Numbered from the stretch's first letter, positions 34,744 through 44,866 are shown. The stretch: DNA of 64,000 nucleotides from Ralstonia sp. UNC404CL21Col (GCF_000620465.1 NZ_JIBE01000003.1:496001-560000), one strand, 5' to 3'. Numbers and translations: made by a program. Notes: generated from the sequence alone by a model not told the origin.

Positions 34744-36033
34744 ATGCGCGTGCTCGTTCTTGGCAGCGGCGTGATCGGCGTGACGAGCGCCTATTACCTG
34801 GCCCGTGCGGGCCATGAAGTCACTGTCGTCGACCGCGAAGCGGGTCCGGCGCTGGAGACGAGCTTCGCCAACGCTGGCCAGATCTCGCCGGGCTACGCGT
34901 CGCCGTGGGCCGCGCCCGGCGTACCGCTCAAAGCCATCAAGTGGATGTTCCAGCAGCACGCACCGCTGACGATCCGTCCCGACGGCACCCTCTTCCAGCT
35001 CAAATGGATGTGGCAGATGCTGCGCAACTGCGACGCTGCCAGCTATGCGCAGAACAAGGAGCGCATGGTCCGCCTGGCCGAATACAGCCGCGACTGCATC
35101 CGCGAACTGCGCGCCGATACCGGCATCGCCTACGAAGGCCGCCAGCAAGGCACGCTGCAAATCTTCCGCACCCAGCAACAGCTCGACGGCGCCGCGAACG
35201 ACATCGCCGTGCTCGAGCGTGCCGGCGTGCCGTACGAACTGCTTTCGCGCGAAGACCTCGTGCGCAGTGAACCGGGCCTGGCCTCGACCCGCCACAAGCT
35301 GGCCGGTGGCTTGCGCCTTCCCAATGACGAAACGGGCGACTGCCAGCTCTTCACCACGCGCCTGGCCGCGATGGCGGAAAAGCTCGGCGTGCGCTTCCGT
35401 TTCAACAGCACGATCAACAGCCTCATCTTCAAGAACGATGCCGTCCGCGGCGCGCTGGTCGACGGCCAGCCGATCGACGCCGACCTTGTGGTTGTGGCGC
35501 TGGGCAGCTACAGCACGCCGTTCCTGAAGAATCTGGTGAACGTGCCGGTCTACCCGCTCAAGGGTTTCTCGATCACCGTACCGATGACGGATGCGGACAA
35601 GAGCCCCGTGTCCACCATCCTGGACGAGACCTACAAAGTGGCCGTGACGCGCTTTGACGACCGCATCCGCGTGGGCGGCATGGCGCAGATCGTCGGCTAC
35701 GACAAGCGCCTCGATCCGGGCAAGCGCAAGACGCTCGAGTTCGTGGTCAACGATCTGTTCCCCGGCGCGGGGGATGTGTCACGCGCGTCGTTCTGGACCG
35801 GCCTGCGCCCGATGACGCCGGACGGCACGCCCATCGTTGGTCAGACGCCCGTGCGGGGCCTGTGGCTCAACACGGGGCACGGCACGCTGGGTTGGACCAT
35901 GGCATGCGGCTCGGGCAAGCTGCTGTCGGATCTGGTGTCGGGGCGCTCGCCTGCCATCCGCTCCGATGACCTGTCGGTGTATCGCTACCTGGGCGGCGCG
36001 CCGATGCCCGCAACCAAGCCCGCGCTGGCCTGA
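34744..36033 (+). CDS. dadA: D-amino acid dehydrogenase small subunit
   Basis: FAD enzyme of 429 residues that oxidises D-alanine and other D-amino acids and passes electrons to the respiratory chain. Rossmann FAD motif [26 protein letters not shown] at the N-terminus, family segments [19 protein letters not shown], and C-terminal [34 protein letters not shown]. The ATG at 34744 has GGGGAG upstream. There is no dadX (alanine racemase) gene next to it, unlike E. coli. Confidence 0.95.
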   Translation: MRVLVLGSGVIGVTSAYYLARAGHEVTVVDREAGPALETSFANAGQISPGYASPWAAPGVPLKAIKWMFQQHAPLTIRPDGTLFQLKWMWQMLRNCDAASYAQNKERMVRLAEYSRDCIRELRADTGIAYEGRQQGTLQIFRTQQQLDGAANDIAVLERAGVPYELLSREDLVRSEPGLASTRHKLAGGLRLPNDETGDCQLFTTRLAAMAEKLGVRFRFNSTINSLIFKNDAVRGALVDGQPIDADLVVVALGSYSTPFLKNLVNVPVYPLKGFSITVPMTDADKSPVSTILDETYKVAVTRFDDRIRVGGMAQIVGYDKRLDPGKRKTLEFVVNDLFPGAGDVSRASFWTGLRPMTPDGTPIVGQTPVRGLWLNTGHGTLGWTMACGSGKLLSDLVSGRSPAIRSDDLSVYRYLGGAPMPATKPALA

Positions 36034-36054
36034 TCGCCTGCGCTGCATGCAATG

Positions 36055-36084
36055 AAAAAGGGAGGCCGAAGCCTCCCTTTTTTT
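36055..36084. terminator. Bidirectional terminator between dadA and the acyl-CoA dehydrogenase gene
   Basis: GGGAGGC/GCCTCCC with loop CGAA, preceded by AAAAA and followed by seven T, between convergent genes. Confidence 0.93.
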
Positions 36085-36100
36085 GTCCCGCTGACGCCGC

Positions 36101-37885
36101 TTAGAACTGCACTTCCGGCACCGCGCCGATCGTCTCGCCGCCCGTCAGGATCGACTGTGCGATACCTGGCGCCTGCGTGAGCAACACGTCTGCAAACACG
36201 CGAGCCGTGGCGATCTTCGCGCCGTAGAAGTTCGGATCTTCGCTTTCGCGGTCGATCGCCACCAGAAGCGCACGCGCCATCTGCCAGCCCGACAGCACGA
36301 TGCCGCACAGTCGCAGATACGGCACGCTGCCCGCAAAGACGGCGTTCGGCTGCGCCTTGGTCTGCTCGACCACAAACCGCACCACCGATTCCAGCGCCTC
36401 GCGGCCCGCCGCCAGACGTGCACGCATCGCATCGCAATGCGCACCGCCCTTCGCCGCCAGGGCCGCTTCCACCTTGGCGATTTCCGCGCAGATGCCCAAC
36501 GCCACCGCCCCACCGTCACGCACCGTCTTGCGGCCGACCAAGTCGTTGGCCTGGATGGCCGTGGTGCCTTCGTAGATCGGCAGGATGCGCGCATCGCGAT
36601 AGAACTGCGCGGCGCCCGTCTCTTCGATAAAGCCCATGCCGCCATGCACCTGTACGCCCAGGCTCGTCACGTCGATCGACATCTCGGTACTCCAGCCCTT
36701 CACGATCGGCACCAGGAATTCGTACAGCGCTGCGTTCTGCTTGCGTGCAGCGTCGTCGGCAGCGTGATGACCGGCATCGCAGGCTGCGGCAGCCACGTAG
36801 GCCAGCGCACGCGCGCCTTCGGTCATGGCGCGCATCGTCAGCAGCATGCGCTTGACGTCCGGGTGGTGAATGATGGGCACGGCCTTGGCAGCGGAGCCAT
36901 CCACGGGGCGGCTCTGCACACGGTCGCGCGCATAGGCCACGGCCTTTTGGTACGCGCGCTCCGACACGCCAATGCCCTGCATGCCCACCGCATAGCGCGC
37001 CGCATTCATCATGATGAACATGTATTCCAGGCCGCGATTTTCTTCGCCGACCAGCGTGCCGATCGCGCCGCCGTTATCGCCAAATTGCAGCACGGCCGTC
37101 GGGCTCGCCTTGATGCCGAGCTTGTGTTCGATCGACACGCAGTGCGCATCGTTGCGCGCGCCCAGCGAGCCGTCCGGATTGACCATGAACTTCGGCACCA
37201 CGAACAGCGAGATCCCTTTCACGCCTTCCGGTGCGCCTGGCGTGCGCGCCAGCACGAGGTGGACGATGTTCTCGGCCATGTCGTGCTCGCCCCAGGTGAT
37301 GAAGATCTTCGTGCCGAAGATCTTGAAGGTGCCGTCGCCCACGGGCTCGGCCCGCGTGCGCACGAGTGCCAGGTCGGAGCCGGCCTGCGGCTCGGTCAGG
37401 TTCATCGTGCCCGTCCATTCGCCCGAGATGAGCTTGGGGACGAAAAGCTGTTTCTGCTCTTCGGTGCCAGCCGTCAACAACGCCTCGATGGCGCCATCCG
37501 TGAGCAACGGGCACAGCGCGAACGACAGGTTGGCCGCGTTCAGCATTTCGATGCACGCCGTGGCAATCAGCTTCGGCAGGCCCTGGCCGCCGTATTCCAC
37601 CGGATGCTGCACGCCCTGCCAGCCGCCTTGGCCGAATTGCGCGAACGCTTCCTTGAAACCCGCGGTGGCGGTGACGACGCCGTCCTTCCAGCTGCTCGGG
37701 TTACGGTCGCCTTCCACATTCAGCGGCGCAACGACCTCACCGGTAAAGCGCGCGCTTTCTTCCAGCACGGCCTGCGCCGTGTCGGCGGTGGCGTCTTCAA
37801 AGCCGGGCAGCTTGGCGACGTTGTCCAGGCCGGCCAGTTCGTTCATCACGAACAGCATGTCCTTGACGGGGGCTTGATAGGTCAT
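36101..37885 (-). CDS. Acyl-CoA dehydrogenase, long form with C-terminal extension
   Basis: The protein has 594 residues against about 380-400 for classic acyl-CoA dehydrogenases. The extra parts are an N-terminal segment (YQAPVKDMLFVMNELAG) and a C-terminal roughly 130-residue helical domain. Core motifs are MNLTEPQAGSDLALV, KIFITWGEHD, QVHGGMGFIEETGAAQFYRDARILPIYEGTTAIQ; the Glu in IYEGTTAIQ is the expected catalytic base. The size and layout resemble the DmdC/FadE5-like group, so the substrate could be 3-methylmercaptopropionyl-CoA or a fatty acyl-CoA. GGAGAG precedes the ATG at 37885. Its electron acceptor EtfAB is encoded just upstream. Confidence 0.87.
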   Translation of the reverse strand: MTYQAPVKDMLFVMNELAGLDNVAKLPGFEDATADTAQAVLEESARFTGEVVAPLNVEGDRNPSSWKDGVVTATAGFKEAFAQFGQGGWQGVQHPVEYGGQGLPKLIATACIEMLNAANLSFALCPLLTDGAIEALLTAGTEEQKQLFVPKLISGEWTGTMNLTEPQAGSDLALVRTRAEPVGDGTFKIFGTKIFITWGEHDMAENIVHLVLARTPGAPEGVKGISLFVVPKFMVNPDGSLGARNDAHCVSIEHKLGIKASPTAVLQFGDNGGAIGTLVGEENRGLEYMFIMMNAARYAVGMQGIGVSERAYQKAVAYARDRVQSRPVDGSAAKAVPIIHHPDVKRMLLTMRAMTEGARALAYVAAAACDAGHHAADDAARKQNAALYEFLVPIVKGWSTEMSIDVTSLGVQVHGGMGFIEETGAAQFYRDARILPIYEGTTAIQANDLVGRKTVRDGGAVALGICAEIAKVEAALAAKGGAHCDAMRARLAAGREALESVVRFVVEQTKAQPNAVFAGSVPYLRLCGIVLSGWQMARALLVAIDRESEDPNFYGAKIATARVFADVLLTQAPGIAQSILTGGETIGAVPEVQF

Positions 37886-37971
37886 GTCTCTCTCCAACTC
37901 TCGTTAAGCGCGATCAGGACAGTGCCGCATCGAATGCGTGACGCGCTCTCCTGATGGCGCTCGCGTATAAA

Positions 37972-38004
37972 AAAGCCGTTTCCAAACAGGTCGGAAACGG
38001 CTTT
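37972..38004 (-). terminator. Terminator after etfBA
   Basis: AAAGCCGTTTCC/GGAAACGGCTTT with a 9-nt loop. On the minus strand the stem is followed by a T run (TTTTTATACG). It separates etfA from the acyl-CoA dehydrogenase gene, so the two are separate transcripts or joined by read-through. Confidence 0.85.
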
Positions 38005-38053
38005 GCGTCGGGCATTGCAGCGCGCCTTAACCAAGGCACGCCGCACAGTGCAA

Positions 38054-38989
38054 TCAGCCCAGTGCGGTCACCAGCTCCGGCACGACGGCGTTCAGGTCGC
38101 CCACGAGGCCGTAGTCCGCCACCTGGAAGATCGGCGCTTCCGGATCCTTGTTGATCGCCACGATCACCTTCGAATCCTTCATACCAGCCAAGTGCTGGAT
38201 CGCGCCCGAGATACCCACGGCGATGTACAGCTGCGGCGCGACGATCTTGCCGGTCTGCCCGACCTGGTAGTCGTTCGGCACAAAGCCGGCGTCCACTGCG
38301 GCACGCGAGGCGCCCAACGCTGCGCCCAGCTTGTCGGCCAGCGGCGTCAGCACCTTGGTGTAGTTCTCGCCCGAGCCCACGCCGCGGCCGCCCGACACGA
38401 TGATCTTCGCGGCGGTCAGTTCCGGGCGGTCGCTCTTCGTCACTTCACGCGAGACGAATTGCGAGATGCCGGCATCAGCCACGGCAGTCAGGTTTTCGGT
38501 AGCAGCGGAGCCACCGGTGGCGGCAGCGGGGTCGAATGCCGTGCCGCGCACGGTGATCACTTTCACCTTGTCGGCCGATTGCACGGTGGCAATCGCGTTG
38601 CCGGCGTAGATCGGGCGCTCGAAGGTGTCCGGGCCGTCGACCTTGGTGATGTCGGACAGCTGGGCCACGTCCAGCTTGGCGGCCACGCGCGGCAGGATGT
38701 TCTTGCCGTAGGCCGTGGCGGGCGCCAGGATGTGGCTGTAGTTACCGGCAACGGCCAGGGCCTGCTCGGCGACGTTCTCGGCCAGGCCATCGGCAAACTG
38801 GGGCGCGTCGGCCACCAGCACCTTGGTCACGCCGGCGATCTGCGCGGCAGCCTGTGCGGCGGCGCCGCAGCCAGCGCCGGCCACCAGCACGTGGACATCA
38901 CCGCCGCATTGGGCGGCGGCCGTCACGGTGTTCAGTGTCGCGGCCTTGATGGATTGGTTGTCGTGTTCAGCAATAACGAGTGCGGTCAT
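38054..38989 (-). CDS. etfA: Electron transfer flavoprotein subunit alpha
   Basis: The protein has 311 residues. It carries FAD and passes electrons from acyl-CoA dehydrogenases to ETF-ubiquinone oxidoreductase. C-terminal FAD motifs are [60 protein letters not shown] and [23 protein letters not shown]. Start ATG at 38989. It follows etfB by 65 bp. Confidence 0.96.
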   Translation of the reverse strand: MTALVIAEHDNQSIKAATLNTVTAAAQCGGDVHVLVAGAGCGAAAQAAAQIAGVTKVLVADAPQFADGLAENVAEQALAVAGNYSHILAPATAYGKNILPRVAAKLDVAQLSDITKVDGPDTFERPIYAGNAIATVQSADKVKVITVRGTAFDPAAATGGSAATENLTAVADAGISQFVSREVTKSDRPELTAAKIIVSGGRGVGSGENYTKVLTPLADKLGAALGASRAAVDAGFVPNDYQVGQTGKIVAPQLYIAVGISGAIQHLAGMKDSKVIVAINKDPEAPIFQVADYGLVGDLNAVVPELVTALG

Positions 38990-39054
38990 CTTGATCTGCC
39001 TGTTCGGTGTGCTTGAAGTTGCGTGCTGTGGCGGGAAGGTTACAAACCCGCGCC

Positions 39055-39804
39055 TTACAGCACCTTGGCTTCCGTCTTGAGCTTGGACACCAGCGTGGCC
39101 ACGTCGGGCACCATCACGCCGGCGCTGCGCTTGGCGGGCTCAACGACCTTCAGCGTCTTCAGGCGCGGTGCAACGTCCACGCCCAGGTCTTCCGGCTTGA
39201 CCGTGTCGAGCTGCTTCTTCTTCGCCTTCATGATGTTCGGCAGCGTCACGTAACGCGGCTCGTTCAGGCGCAGGTCGGTGGTGACCACGGCCGGCAGCTT
39301 GACCGACAGGGTTTCCAGGCCGCCGTCCACTTCACGCGTGACCGAAGCCTTGCCGTCGGCAATCTGCACCTTAGAGGCAAACGTGGCTTGCGGCAGGCCA
39401 GCCAGCGCAGCCAGCATCTGGCCGGTCTGGTTGGCATCGTCGTCAATCGCCTGCTTGCCCAGGATGATCAGCTGCGGCTGCTCTTTGTCGACCAGCGCCT
39501 TGAGCAGCTTGGCGACTGCCAGCGGCTGCAGCTCTTCAGTGGTTTCGACCAGAATGCCGCGATCGGCACCGATGGCCATGGCGGTGCGCAGGGTTTCCTG
39601 GCACTGCGTCACGCCGCACGAAACGGCGATCACTTCGGTAGCGACGCCCGCTTCCTTCAGGCGAACCGCCTCTTCCACGGCGATCTCGTCGAACGGGTTC
39701 ATGCTCATCTTGACGTTGGCCAGATCGACACCGCTGCCGTCCGTCTTCACGCGAACCTTCACGTTGTAATCGATCACGCGCTTGACTGCGACCAGGACTT
39801 TCAT
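39055..39804 (-). CDS. etfB: Electron transfer flavoprotein subunit beta
   Basis: The protein has 249 residues. Binds AMP in the ETF dimer. [51 protein letters not shown] is typical, with the family signature [24 protein letters not shown] in the last third. A -10 TATAAT on the minus strand (39856-39851) lies about 47 bp upstream of the start. Confidence 0.96.
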   Translation of the reverse strand: MKVLVAVKRVIDYNVKVRVKTDGSGVDLANVKMSMNPFDEIAVEEAVRLKEAGVATEVIAVSCGVTQCQETLRTAMAIGADRGILVETTEELQPLAVAKLLKALVDKEQPQLIILGKQAIDDDANQTGQMLAALAGLPQATFASKVQIADGKASVTREVDGGLETLSVKLPAVVTTDLRLNEPRYVTLPNIMKAKKKQLDTVKPEDLGVDVAPRLKTLKVVEPAKRSAGVMVPDVATLVSKLKTEAKVL

Positions 39805-39850
39805 GCGCTCACTCCACTAATTGATAAGACGATTTTGCAAAACGCCGGCC

Positions 39851-39856
39851 ATTATA
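39851..39856 (-). promoter_or_regulatory. -10 element upstream of etfB
   Basis: TATAAT reads on the minus strand at 39856-39851, about 47 bp before the etfB ATG. No clear -35. Confidence 0.45.
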
Positions 39857-39916
39857 AGGGGGGCTGGTCGCTCGCGTAATTTTTCCGAACGGTCGTGCTA
39901 TTTTAACCGCGAAAAT

Positions 39917-39945
39917 TTGCCGGACGCCAGTCAAACGTCCGGCAA
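39917..39945 (-). terminator. Terminator of the metNIQ operon
   Basis: TTGCCGGACG/CGTCCGGCAA, a 10-bp stem with a 9-nt loop, lies 49 bp after the metQ stop. On the minus strand it is followed by ATTTTCG. Confidence 0.75.
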
Positions 39946-39993
39946 TCTGTTTGGTAGAACCCTCTACCGGATCACCGAAGGATCACGAAGTGG

Positions 39994-40794
39994 TTACCAA
40001 GCCACAATCACCGCATCTTTGTACTTCGTCTTGACGAAGGACTTCACGGCGTCGGAATGATACGCCTTCACGAGCTTGGCGACCCAGGGTTGATCCTTGT
40101 CGGCCACGCGGACGGCGATCACGTTGGCATACGGGCCCTTCGGGTTTTCGATGGCGATGCCGTCCTTGGTCGGGTCCAGGCCGGCCTTTTCAGCGTAATT
40201 GCCGTTGATGGCGGCGGCATCCAGATCATCCAGCGAGCGCGGCAGTTGCGCGGCGTCCAGCTCGACGAACTTCAGCTTCTTCGGGTTTTCAGCCACGTCG
40301 CGCGGCGAAGCCTTGAAACCGGCGTTCGGCTTGAGCTTGATCACGCCTTGCGATTGCAGCAGCAAGAGCGCGCGGCCGCCGTTGGTCGGATCGTTCGGCA
40401 GACCGAAACGCGCACCGTCCTTCAACTCCTTCAGCGACTTGATCTTCTTGGAGTAGATGCCCATCGGGAAGGTGATGGTCTGACCGACGCTCACGAACTT
40501 GTAGCCGCGCGTGGCAATCTGGTCATCCAGATACGGCTGGTGCTGATAGCTGTTGGCGTCCAGGTCACCGGCAGCCAGGGCCGCGTTCGGCTGGATGTAA
40601 TCGTTGAATTCGACGATCTGGAGCTTCAGGCCGTCCTTCTCGGCAACCTTCTTCACCTCTTCCATGATCTCGGCGTGCGGACCAGCGGTCACGCCGATCT
40701 TGATCGGCTTGCCCTGCGCGAGCGCGCTGCCTGCGACCAGTGCCAATGCGGCGCCAAGGCTCGCGGACCATTGCAGCAGTTGACGGCGATTCAT
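39994..40794 (-). CDS. metQ: Methionine ABC transporter substrate-binding protein (NlpA family)
   Basis: The protein has 266 residues. Periplasmic methionine-binding component. The mature part opens KPIKIGVTAGPHAEIMEEVKKVAEKDGLKLQIVEFNDY and includes DLDANSYQHQPYLDD and FGLPNDPTNGGRAL. The leader (MNRRQLLQWSASLGAALALV.., GSALAQ) ends in an AxA-type signal peptidase I site with no lipobox cysteine, so this is a soluble periplasmic protein rather than a lipoprotein like E. coli MetQ. The neighbours metN and metI confirm the role. Confidence 0.92.
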   Translation of the reverse strand: MNRRQLLQWSASLGAALALVAGSALAQGKPIKIGVTAGPHAEIMEEVKKVAEKDGLKLQIVEFNDYIQPNAALAAGDLDANSYQHQPYLDDQIATRGYKFVSVGQTITFPMGIYSKKIKSLKELKDGARFGLPNDPTNGGRALLLLQSQGVIKLKPNAGFKASPRDVAENPKKLKFVELDAAQLPRSLDDLDAAAINGNYAEKAGLDPTKDGIAIENPKGPYANVIAVRVADKDQPWVAKLVKAYHSDAVKSFVKTKYKDAVIVAW

Positions 40795-40827
40795 TGTGTT
40801 TCCTCGTTCTGTCTGTCGATTGAATGA

Positions 40828-41481
40828 TTAACGGTGGCTGAGGCGGCGCACGAGCCAATCGCCCGTGGATTGCACCGCCTGAACAAAGACGATCAGGATG
40901 ACGACCACCGCCAGCATGATGTCCGATTCATAGCGCTGATAGCCGTAGCGAATACCCAGGTCGCCCAGGCCGCCGCCGCCGATGGTGCCGGCCATGGCCG
41001 AGTAGCCGACGAGGCTGACGAAGGTGATCGTCAGGCCGGCGAGGATGCCCGGCATCGCTTCAGGCAACAGCACCTTGTAGACGAGCTGGCCGGTCGTCGC
41101 GCCCATCGACTGCGCGGCTTCGATCAGGCCACGGTCGACCTCGCGCAGCGCAGTCTCGACCAGCCGGGCAACAAACGGAATTGCAGCAATCGTCAGCGGC
41201 ACGATGGCCGCGGCGGTGCCGATGGACGAGCCGGCCAGCAAGCGCGTGAACGGAATCACCGCGACCAGCAGGATGATGAACGGCACCGAGCGCACGGCAT
41301 TGACGACGAGGCCGGCCACGCGATTGAACGCCGGTGCGGACAACACGCCGCCGGCAGTCGTCAGATACAGAAGCACGCCCAGCGGGACGCCGAACAGCGC
41401 GCCAATACCGCCCGACACGCCGACCATGGCGAGCGTTTCCCAGAAGGCGGGCAAAAACAGATCGGTCAGGTCAGACCACAT
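40828..41481 (-). CDS. metI: Methionine ABC transporter permease
   Basis: The protein has 217 residues and about five membrane helices. The EAA loop linking it to MetN is in [36 protein letters not shown]. The N-terminal [38 protein letters not shown] is typical. Its start lies within the end of metN (11-bp overlap), indicating coupled translation. Confidence 0.93.
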   Translation of the reverse strand: MWSDLTDLFLPAFWETLAMVGVSGGIGALFGVPLGVLLYLTTAGGVLSAPAFNRVAGLVVNAVRSVPFIILLVAVIPFTRLLAGSSIGTAAAIVPLTIAAIPFVARLVETALREVDRGLIEAAQSMGATTGQLVYKVLLPEAMPGILAGLTITFVSLVGYSAMAGTIGGGGLGDLGIRYGYQRYESDIMLAVVVILIVFVQAVQSTGDWLVRRLSHR

Positions 41482-42520
41482 GATTGATCTCCTCGACCAC
41501 CACGCCCTGCTCGCGCAGGAAGTTCATCGCGTTGTTGATGTCAGCGGTATCGCCCGATGCCAGGATCGCCAGCGAGCCAAACGCCTGGCCTTGAATCTCG
41601 TCGATATGGCCGTGCAGGATGTTGAAGTCGAGTCCGTAGTTGCGGATCGCCTGCGCCAGCACGGGCTGGTCCACGCCCGCGCCGGTAAAGGCGAGGCGGA
41701 ACAGGTGGTCGCGGCCGCCCTGTTCACGCGCCGTGAGGCGGCTTTCGACACGCGCCAGAACGGTGGGCGGCAGCTCTTGCGAGATGACCTCGCCGATGAG
41801 CGCGCGCGTCACGTCATGCTTGGGTTGGAGGAACACATCGATGACGCGGCCGAGTTCGACCACACGGCCGGCGTCCAGCACCGCCACCCGGTCGCACACC
41901 TGCTTGATGACTTCCATCTGGTGCGTGATCAGCACGATGGTCAGACCGAGTTCGCGGTTGATCTTGCGCAGCAGGTCGAGAATCGAGCGCGTCGTCTCCG
42001 GATCCAGCGCGGAAGTCGCCTCATCGGAGAGCAGCACATCGGGCTGGCTCGCCAGCGCGCGGGCAATGCCAACGCGTTGCTTCTGGCCACCCGAAATCTG
42101 CGCGGGGTAGCGATCCTTGTGTGCGGACAGGCCCACCAGTTCCAGCAGCGGCAACACGATCTCGCGGATGCGTTCGCGCGATGTGCCGGCCAACTCCAGG
42201 GGCAGCGCCACGTTGTCGTACACGGTCCGCGACGACAGCAAATTGAAGTGCTGGAAGATCATGCCGATCTTGCGGCGCGCCTGCCGCAGGCCGTCGGCAT
42301 TCAATGCGGTAAGTTCCTGCCTCGCCACGGTGACGGTGCCGGAAGTGGGCCGATTCAGCAAATTGATCACGCGAACCAGCGTGCTCTTGCCCGCCCCGCT
42401 TCGGCCGATGATGCCGAAAATCTCTCCCCGGTCGATGGTCAGGTCGACGTCGCGCAGCGCGTGGACGTCGTGACCGCCCGCTCCCCGAAAGTGCTGCGAT
42501 ATCCCCTTGAGTTCAATCAT
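41471..42520 (-). CDS. metN: Methionine ABC transporter ATP-binding protein
   Basis: The protein has 349 residues. Walker [10 protein letters not shown] (39-47), signature [15 protein letters not shown] and Walker [13 protein letters not shown]. The C-terminal NIL regulatory domain (about 265-349, [38 protein letters not shown]..) binds methionine and shuts the transporter when the pool is high. ATG at 42520 matches the family start MIELKGIS, but there is no ribosome site: a terminator-like hairpin ends 10 bp upstream. Confidence 0.93.
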   Translation of the reverse strand: MIELKGISQHFRGAGGHDVHALRDVDLTIDRGEIFGIIGRSGAGKSTLVRVINLLNRPTSGTVTVARQELTALNADGLRQARRKIGMIFQHFNLLSSRTVYDNVALPLELAGTSRERIREIVLPLLELVGLSAHKDRYPAQISGGQKQRVGIARALASQPDVLLSDEATSALDPETTRSILDLLRKINRELGLTIVLITHQMEVIKQVCDRVAVLDAGRVVELGRVIDVFLQPKHDVTRALIGEVISQELPPTVLARVESRLTAREQGGRDHLFRLAFTGAGVDQPVLAQAIRNYGLDFNILHGHIDEIQGQAFGSLAILASGDTADINNAMNFLREQGVVVEEINHVV

Positions 42521-42529
42521 GCGTACAGA

Positions 42530-42567
42530 CAAAAACGGCAACCGCCCTGTGTCCAGGCCGTTGCCGT
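42530..42567. terminator. Terminator-like hairpin in the metN leader
   Basis: ACGGCAAC (42535-42542) pairs with GTTGCCGT (42560-42567), with a further CCTG/CAGG pair inside. The minus strand has TTTTTG right after the stem, and the plus strand has CTCTTTTTT. It can end the upstream deacetylase transcript and also stands between any upstream promoter and metN. Confidence 0.7.
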
Positions 42568-42626
42568 CTCTTTTTTGTTTGAATGAGGCGCTAGTGTAAG
42601 GCAGGCCCTACATGCGGGAAACGATT

Positions 42627-42655
42627 CTTTAACGATGTCTTTATTACTTTTTCAA
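42627..42655 (-). promoter_or_regulatory. Candidate promoter upstream of the metN leader hairpin
   Basis: On the minus strand TTGAAA (42655-42650) and TTAAAG (42632-42627) are spaced by 17 bp in an AT-rich patch. A start here gives a leader of about 100 nt that contains the hairpin. Confidence 0.4.
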
Positions 42656-42686
42656 ATGACATCGACGATTCCTCATCGTGGACCGC

Positions 42687-43610
42687 TTAAAGCTCGGCGA
42701 GCGCCTTGACGTGCGCCACCACGCTTCGGCCCAGCGCGCTGAGGTTGTAACCGCCTTCCAGGCAGCTGACGATGCGGCCCTTGGCATGCGTGCGGGCCAC
42801 CTGCATGAGCTGCTGCGTGATCCAGGCGTAGTCCGCCTCGACCAGCCCCATCTGGCCCAGATCGTCTTCGCGGTGCGCGTCGAAGCCGGCAGAAATGAAC
42901 AGCATCTCCGGCTGGAACGCTTCCAGGCGCGGCAGCCAGATCGTTTCCACCACCTCGCGTACGGTCAGGCCATTGGTGTACGCCGGCAGCGGGATGTTCA
43001 CCATGTTGGCCGCCACCGCCTCGGTGCCGGAGTACGGATAGAACGGGTGCTGGAAGATGCTGCACATCAGCACGCGCGGCTCGCCGATAAACGCGGCTTC
43101 GGTGCCGTTGCCGTGATGCACGTCGAAGTCGACGATGGCCACGCGCTGCAAGCCGTGATAGTCCAGTGCGTGCCGCGCGGCCACGGCCACGTTGTTGAAG
43201 AAGCAGAAGCCCATCGCGCGGCCGGGCTCGGCATGGTGGCCAGGCGGGCGGACGCTGCAGAAGGCATTTTCCAGCTCGCCGGCGATGACCTTGTCCGTGG
43301 CGTCCACCGCGGCACCCGCGGCCAACACTGCGGCCATGTATGTATGCGGGTTCATTGAGGTGTCGGGATCGATCGGCATGTAGCCGGCAATCGGCACACT
43401 GGCCACTAGCTCGCGCACGTATTCGGCACGATGCACGCGACACAGCTGCGCCTCGGTGGCAGGCGGCGCCTCGCACGGGACGAGCAGGTCTTCGATGCGG
43501 CTGGCGATGAGTTGGTCTTCGATCGCGCGCAGGCGGTCCGGGCATTCGGGATGATGCGGTCCCATCTCGTGCCGGAGGAATTCGGGATGCGTGTAGAGGC
43601 CGGTCGCCAT
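42687..43610 (-). CDS. Histone deacetylase / acetylpolyamine amidohydrolase family protein
   Basis: The protein has 307 residues. Zinc-dependent deacetylase fold of the HDAC superfamily. Metal and catalytic residues are visible in RPPGHHAEPGRAMGFCFFNN (His-His pair), DFDVHHGNGTEAAF (Asp and His zinc ligands) and SAGFDAHREDDLGQMGL (second Asp). The C-terminus has CLEGGYNLSALGRSV. Bacterial members may act on acetylated proteins, polyamines or small metabolites; the substrate is unknown. Divergent from mltB. Confidence 0.87.
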   Translation of the reverse strand: MATGLYTHPEFLRHEMGPHHPECPDRLRAIEDQLIASRIEDLLVPCEAPPATEAQLCRVHRAEYVRELVASVPIAGYMPIDPDTSMNPHTYMAAVLAAGAAVDATDKVIAGELENAFCSVRPPGHHAEPGRAMGFCFFNNVAVAARHALDYHGLQRVAIVDFDVHHGNGTEAAFIGEPRVLMCSIFQHPFYPYSGTEAVAANMVNIPLPAYTNGLTVREVVETIWLPRLEAFQPEMLFISAGFDAHREDDLGQMGLVEADYAWITQQLMQVARTHAKGRIVSCLEGGYNLSALGRSVVAHVKALAEL

Positions 43611-43709
43611 GTTGTTGTGATCCGGTGTGCTTCAGTGTCTCCAGCCGCTACGTTAGCACGGCTGTGCGACAACGCCGCGCGCCCCGGGCGATCCAACAGA
43701 CGCATCCGC

Positions 43710-43715
43710 TACAAT
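43710..43715 (+). promoter_or_regulatory. -10 element upstream of mltB
   Basis: TACAAT at 43710-43715, followed by GCCC, lies 26 bp before the mltB ATG. No clear -35. Confidence 0.4.
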
Positions 43716-43741
43716 GCCCCGATCCCGTTTGAAGCCTGCCC

Positions 43742-44866
43742 ATGAGCCAATCGCCTTCTTCCCGTCGTCCCGTATTGCGCGCCCTGGTGGCTGGCGCAGC
43801 GCTCTCCGCGCTCTCTTTCCCGGCACTTTCGCTGGCTGCCAAGAAGGCCGCCAAATCGCCCAAGCGACGCGTCGCAGTGCATGAAGAAGAGATCGACCCG
43901 GATCGTTATCGCAACAATCCACAAACGCAGGCCTTCATCGGCATGCTGGTCGCGCAGTACAACTTTGACCGAACGTCGCTCGATACGCTGTTTGCGGGCA
44001 CGGCCTACTCCGCCACGGTGGCGCGCCTGATCTTGCCGCCGGCCACACCGTCGCGTCGGAGCTGGACGGCGTATCGCGGCCGCTTCATCGAACCCATCCG
44101 GATTGGCGCCGGCGTGCGCTTCTGGCAGCAATACGGCGATACGCTGCGCCGCGCCGAAAACGAATTCGGCGTACCGGCCGACGTGATCGTGGGCATCCTC
44201 GGCGTCGAGACCATCTACGGCCGCGACATGGGCAACTTCCGCGTGATTGACGCGCTATCCACGCTGGCTTTCGACTACCCAGACACGCCCAACCGCGAAG
44301 ACCGCAGCACCATGTTCCGCAACCAGTTGAAGGACTTCCTGCTCTGGTGCCGTGACACGGGCACGGACACATTCTCGGTACTGGGCTCGTACGCGGGCGC
44401 AGTGGGCATTCCGCAATTCATGCCGACTAGCATCCGCGAATACGCCATCGATTACGACCGCGACGGCCACATCGATCTGCGCAACAGCGCGATAGACGCA
44501 ATCGGCAGCGTGGCCCGCTTCCTGCAAATGCACGGCTGGGAGCCGAACCGCCCCGTGATGTGGAACATTGCTGGCGATCCCGACAGCCAGGGCATTGCGG
44601 CCGCCGCCGCAGACGGCCAACCCTATCCGGGCATGACGCTGTCCAAGCTCACACGTGCGGGGCTGAAGCTGACACCGGGCGTCGATGCGGCGCGCGAACA
44701 GGAAACCGAAGTGCTGATGATCGATCTGCCGACGCCTGGCCAACCGACGGAATACCGTGTCGGCCTGCGTAACTTCTATGTGCTCACGCGCTACAACCGC
44801 AGCTTCTTCTATGCGGCGGCGGTGTACGAGTTGGGCCAAGCCGTGCGGCAGGCGATGCAGGGTTGA
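43742..44866 (+). CDS. mltB: Lytic murein transglycosylase B
   Basis: The protein has 374 residues. Cleaves peptidoglycan with formation of 1,6-anhydro-muramyl ends. The catalytic Glu is in VGILGVETIYGRDMGNFRV, and further motifs are SYAGAVGIPQFMPTSIREYAIDYDRDGHIDL and YNRSFFYAAAVYELGQAV. The N-terminus is a signal with paired Arg (SSRRPVLRALVAGAALSALSFPALSLAA) and no lipobox Cys, unlike lipoprotein MltB of E. coli. A terminator follows. Confidence 0.92.
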   Translation: MSQSPSSRRPVLRALVAGAALSALSFPALSLAAKKAAKSPKRRVAVHEEEIDPDRYRNNPQTQAFIGMLVAQYNFDRTSLDTLFAGTAYSATVARLILPPATPSRRSWTAYRGRFIEPIRIGAGVRFWQQYGDTLRRAENEFGVPADVIVGILGVETIYGRDMGNFRVIDALSTLAFDYPDTPNREDRSTMFRNQLKDFLLWCRDTGTDTFSVLGSYAGAVGIPQFMPTSIREYAIDYDRDGHIDLRNSAIDAIGSVARFLQMHGWEPNRPVMWNIAGDPDSQGIAAAAADGQPYPGMTLSKLTRAGLKLTPGVDAAREQETEVLMIDLPTPGQPTEYRVGLRNFYVLTRYNRSFFYAAAVYELGQAVRQAMQG

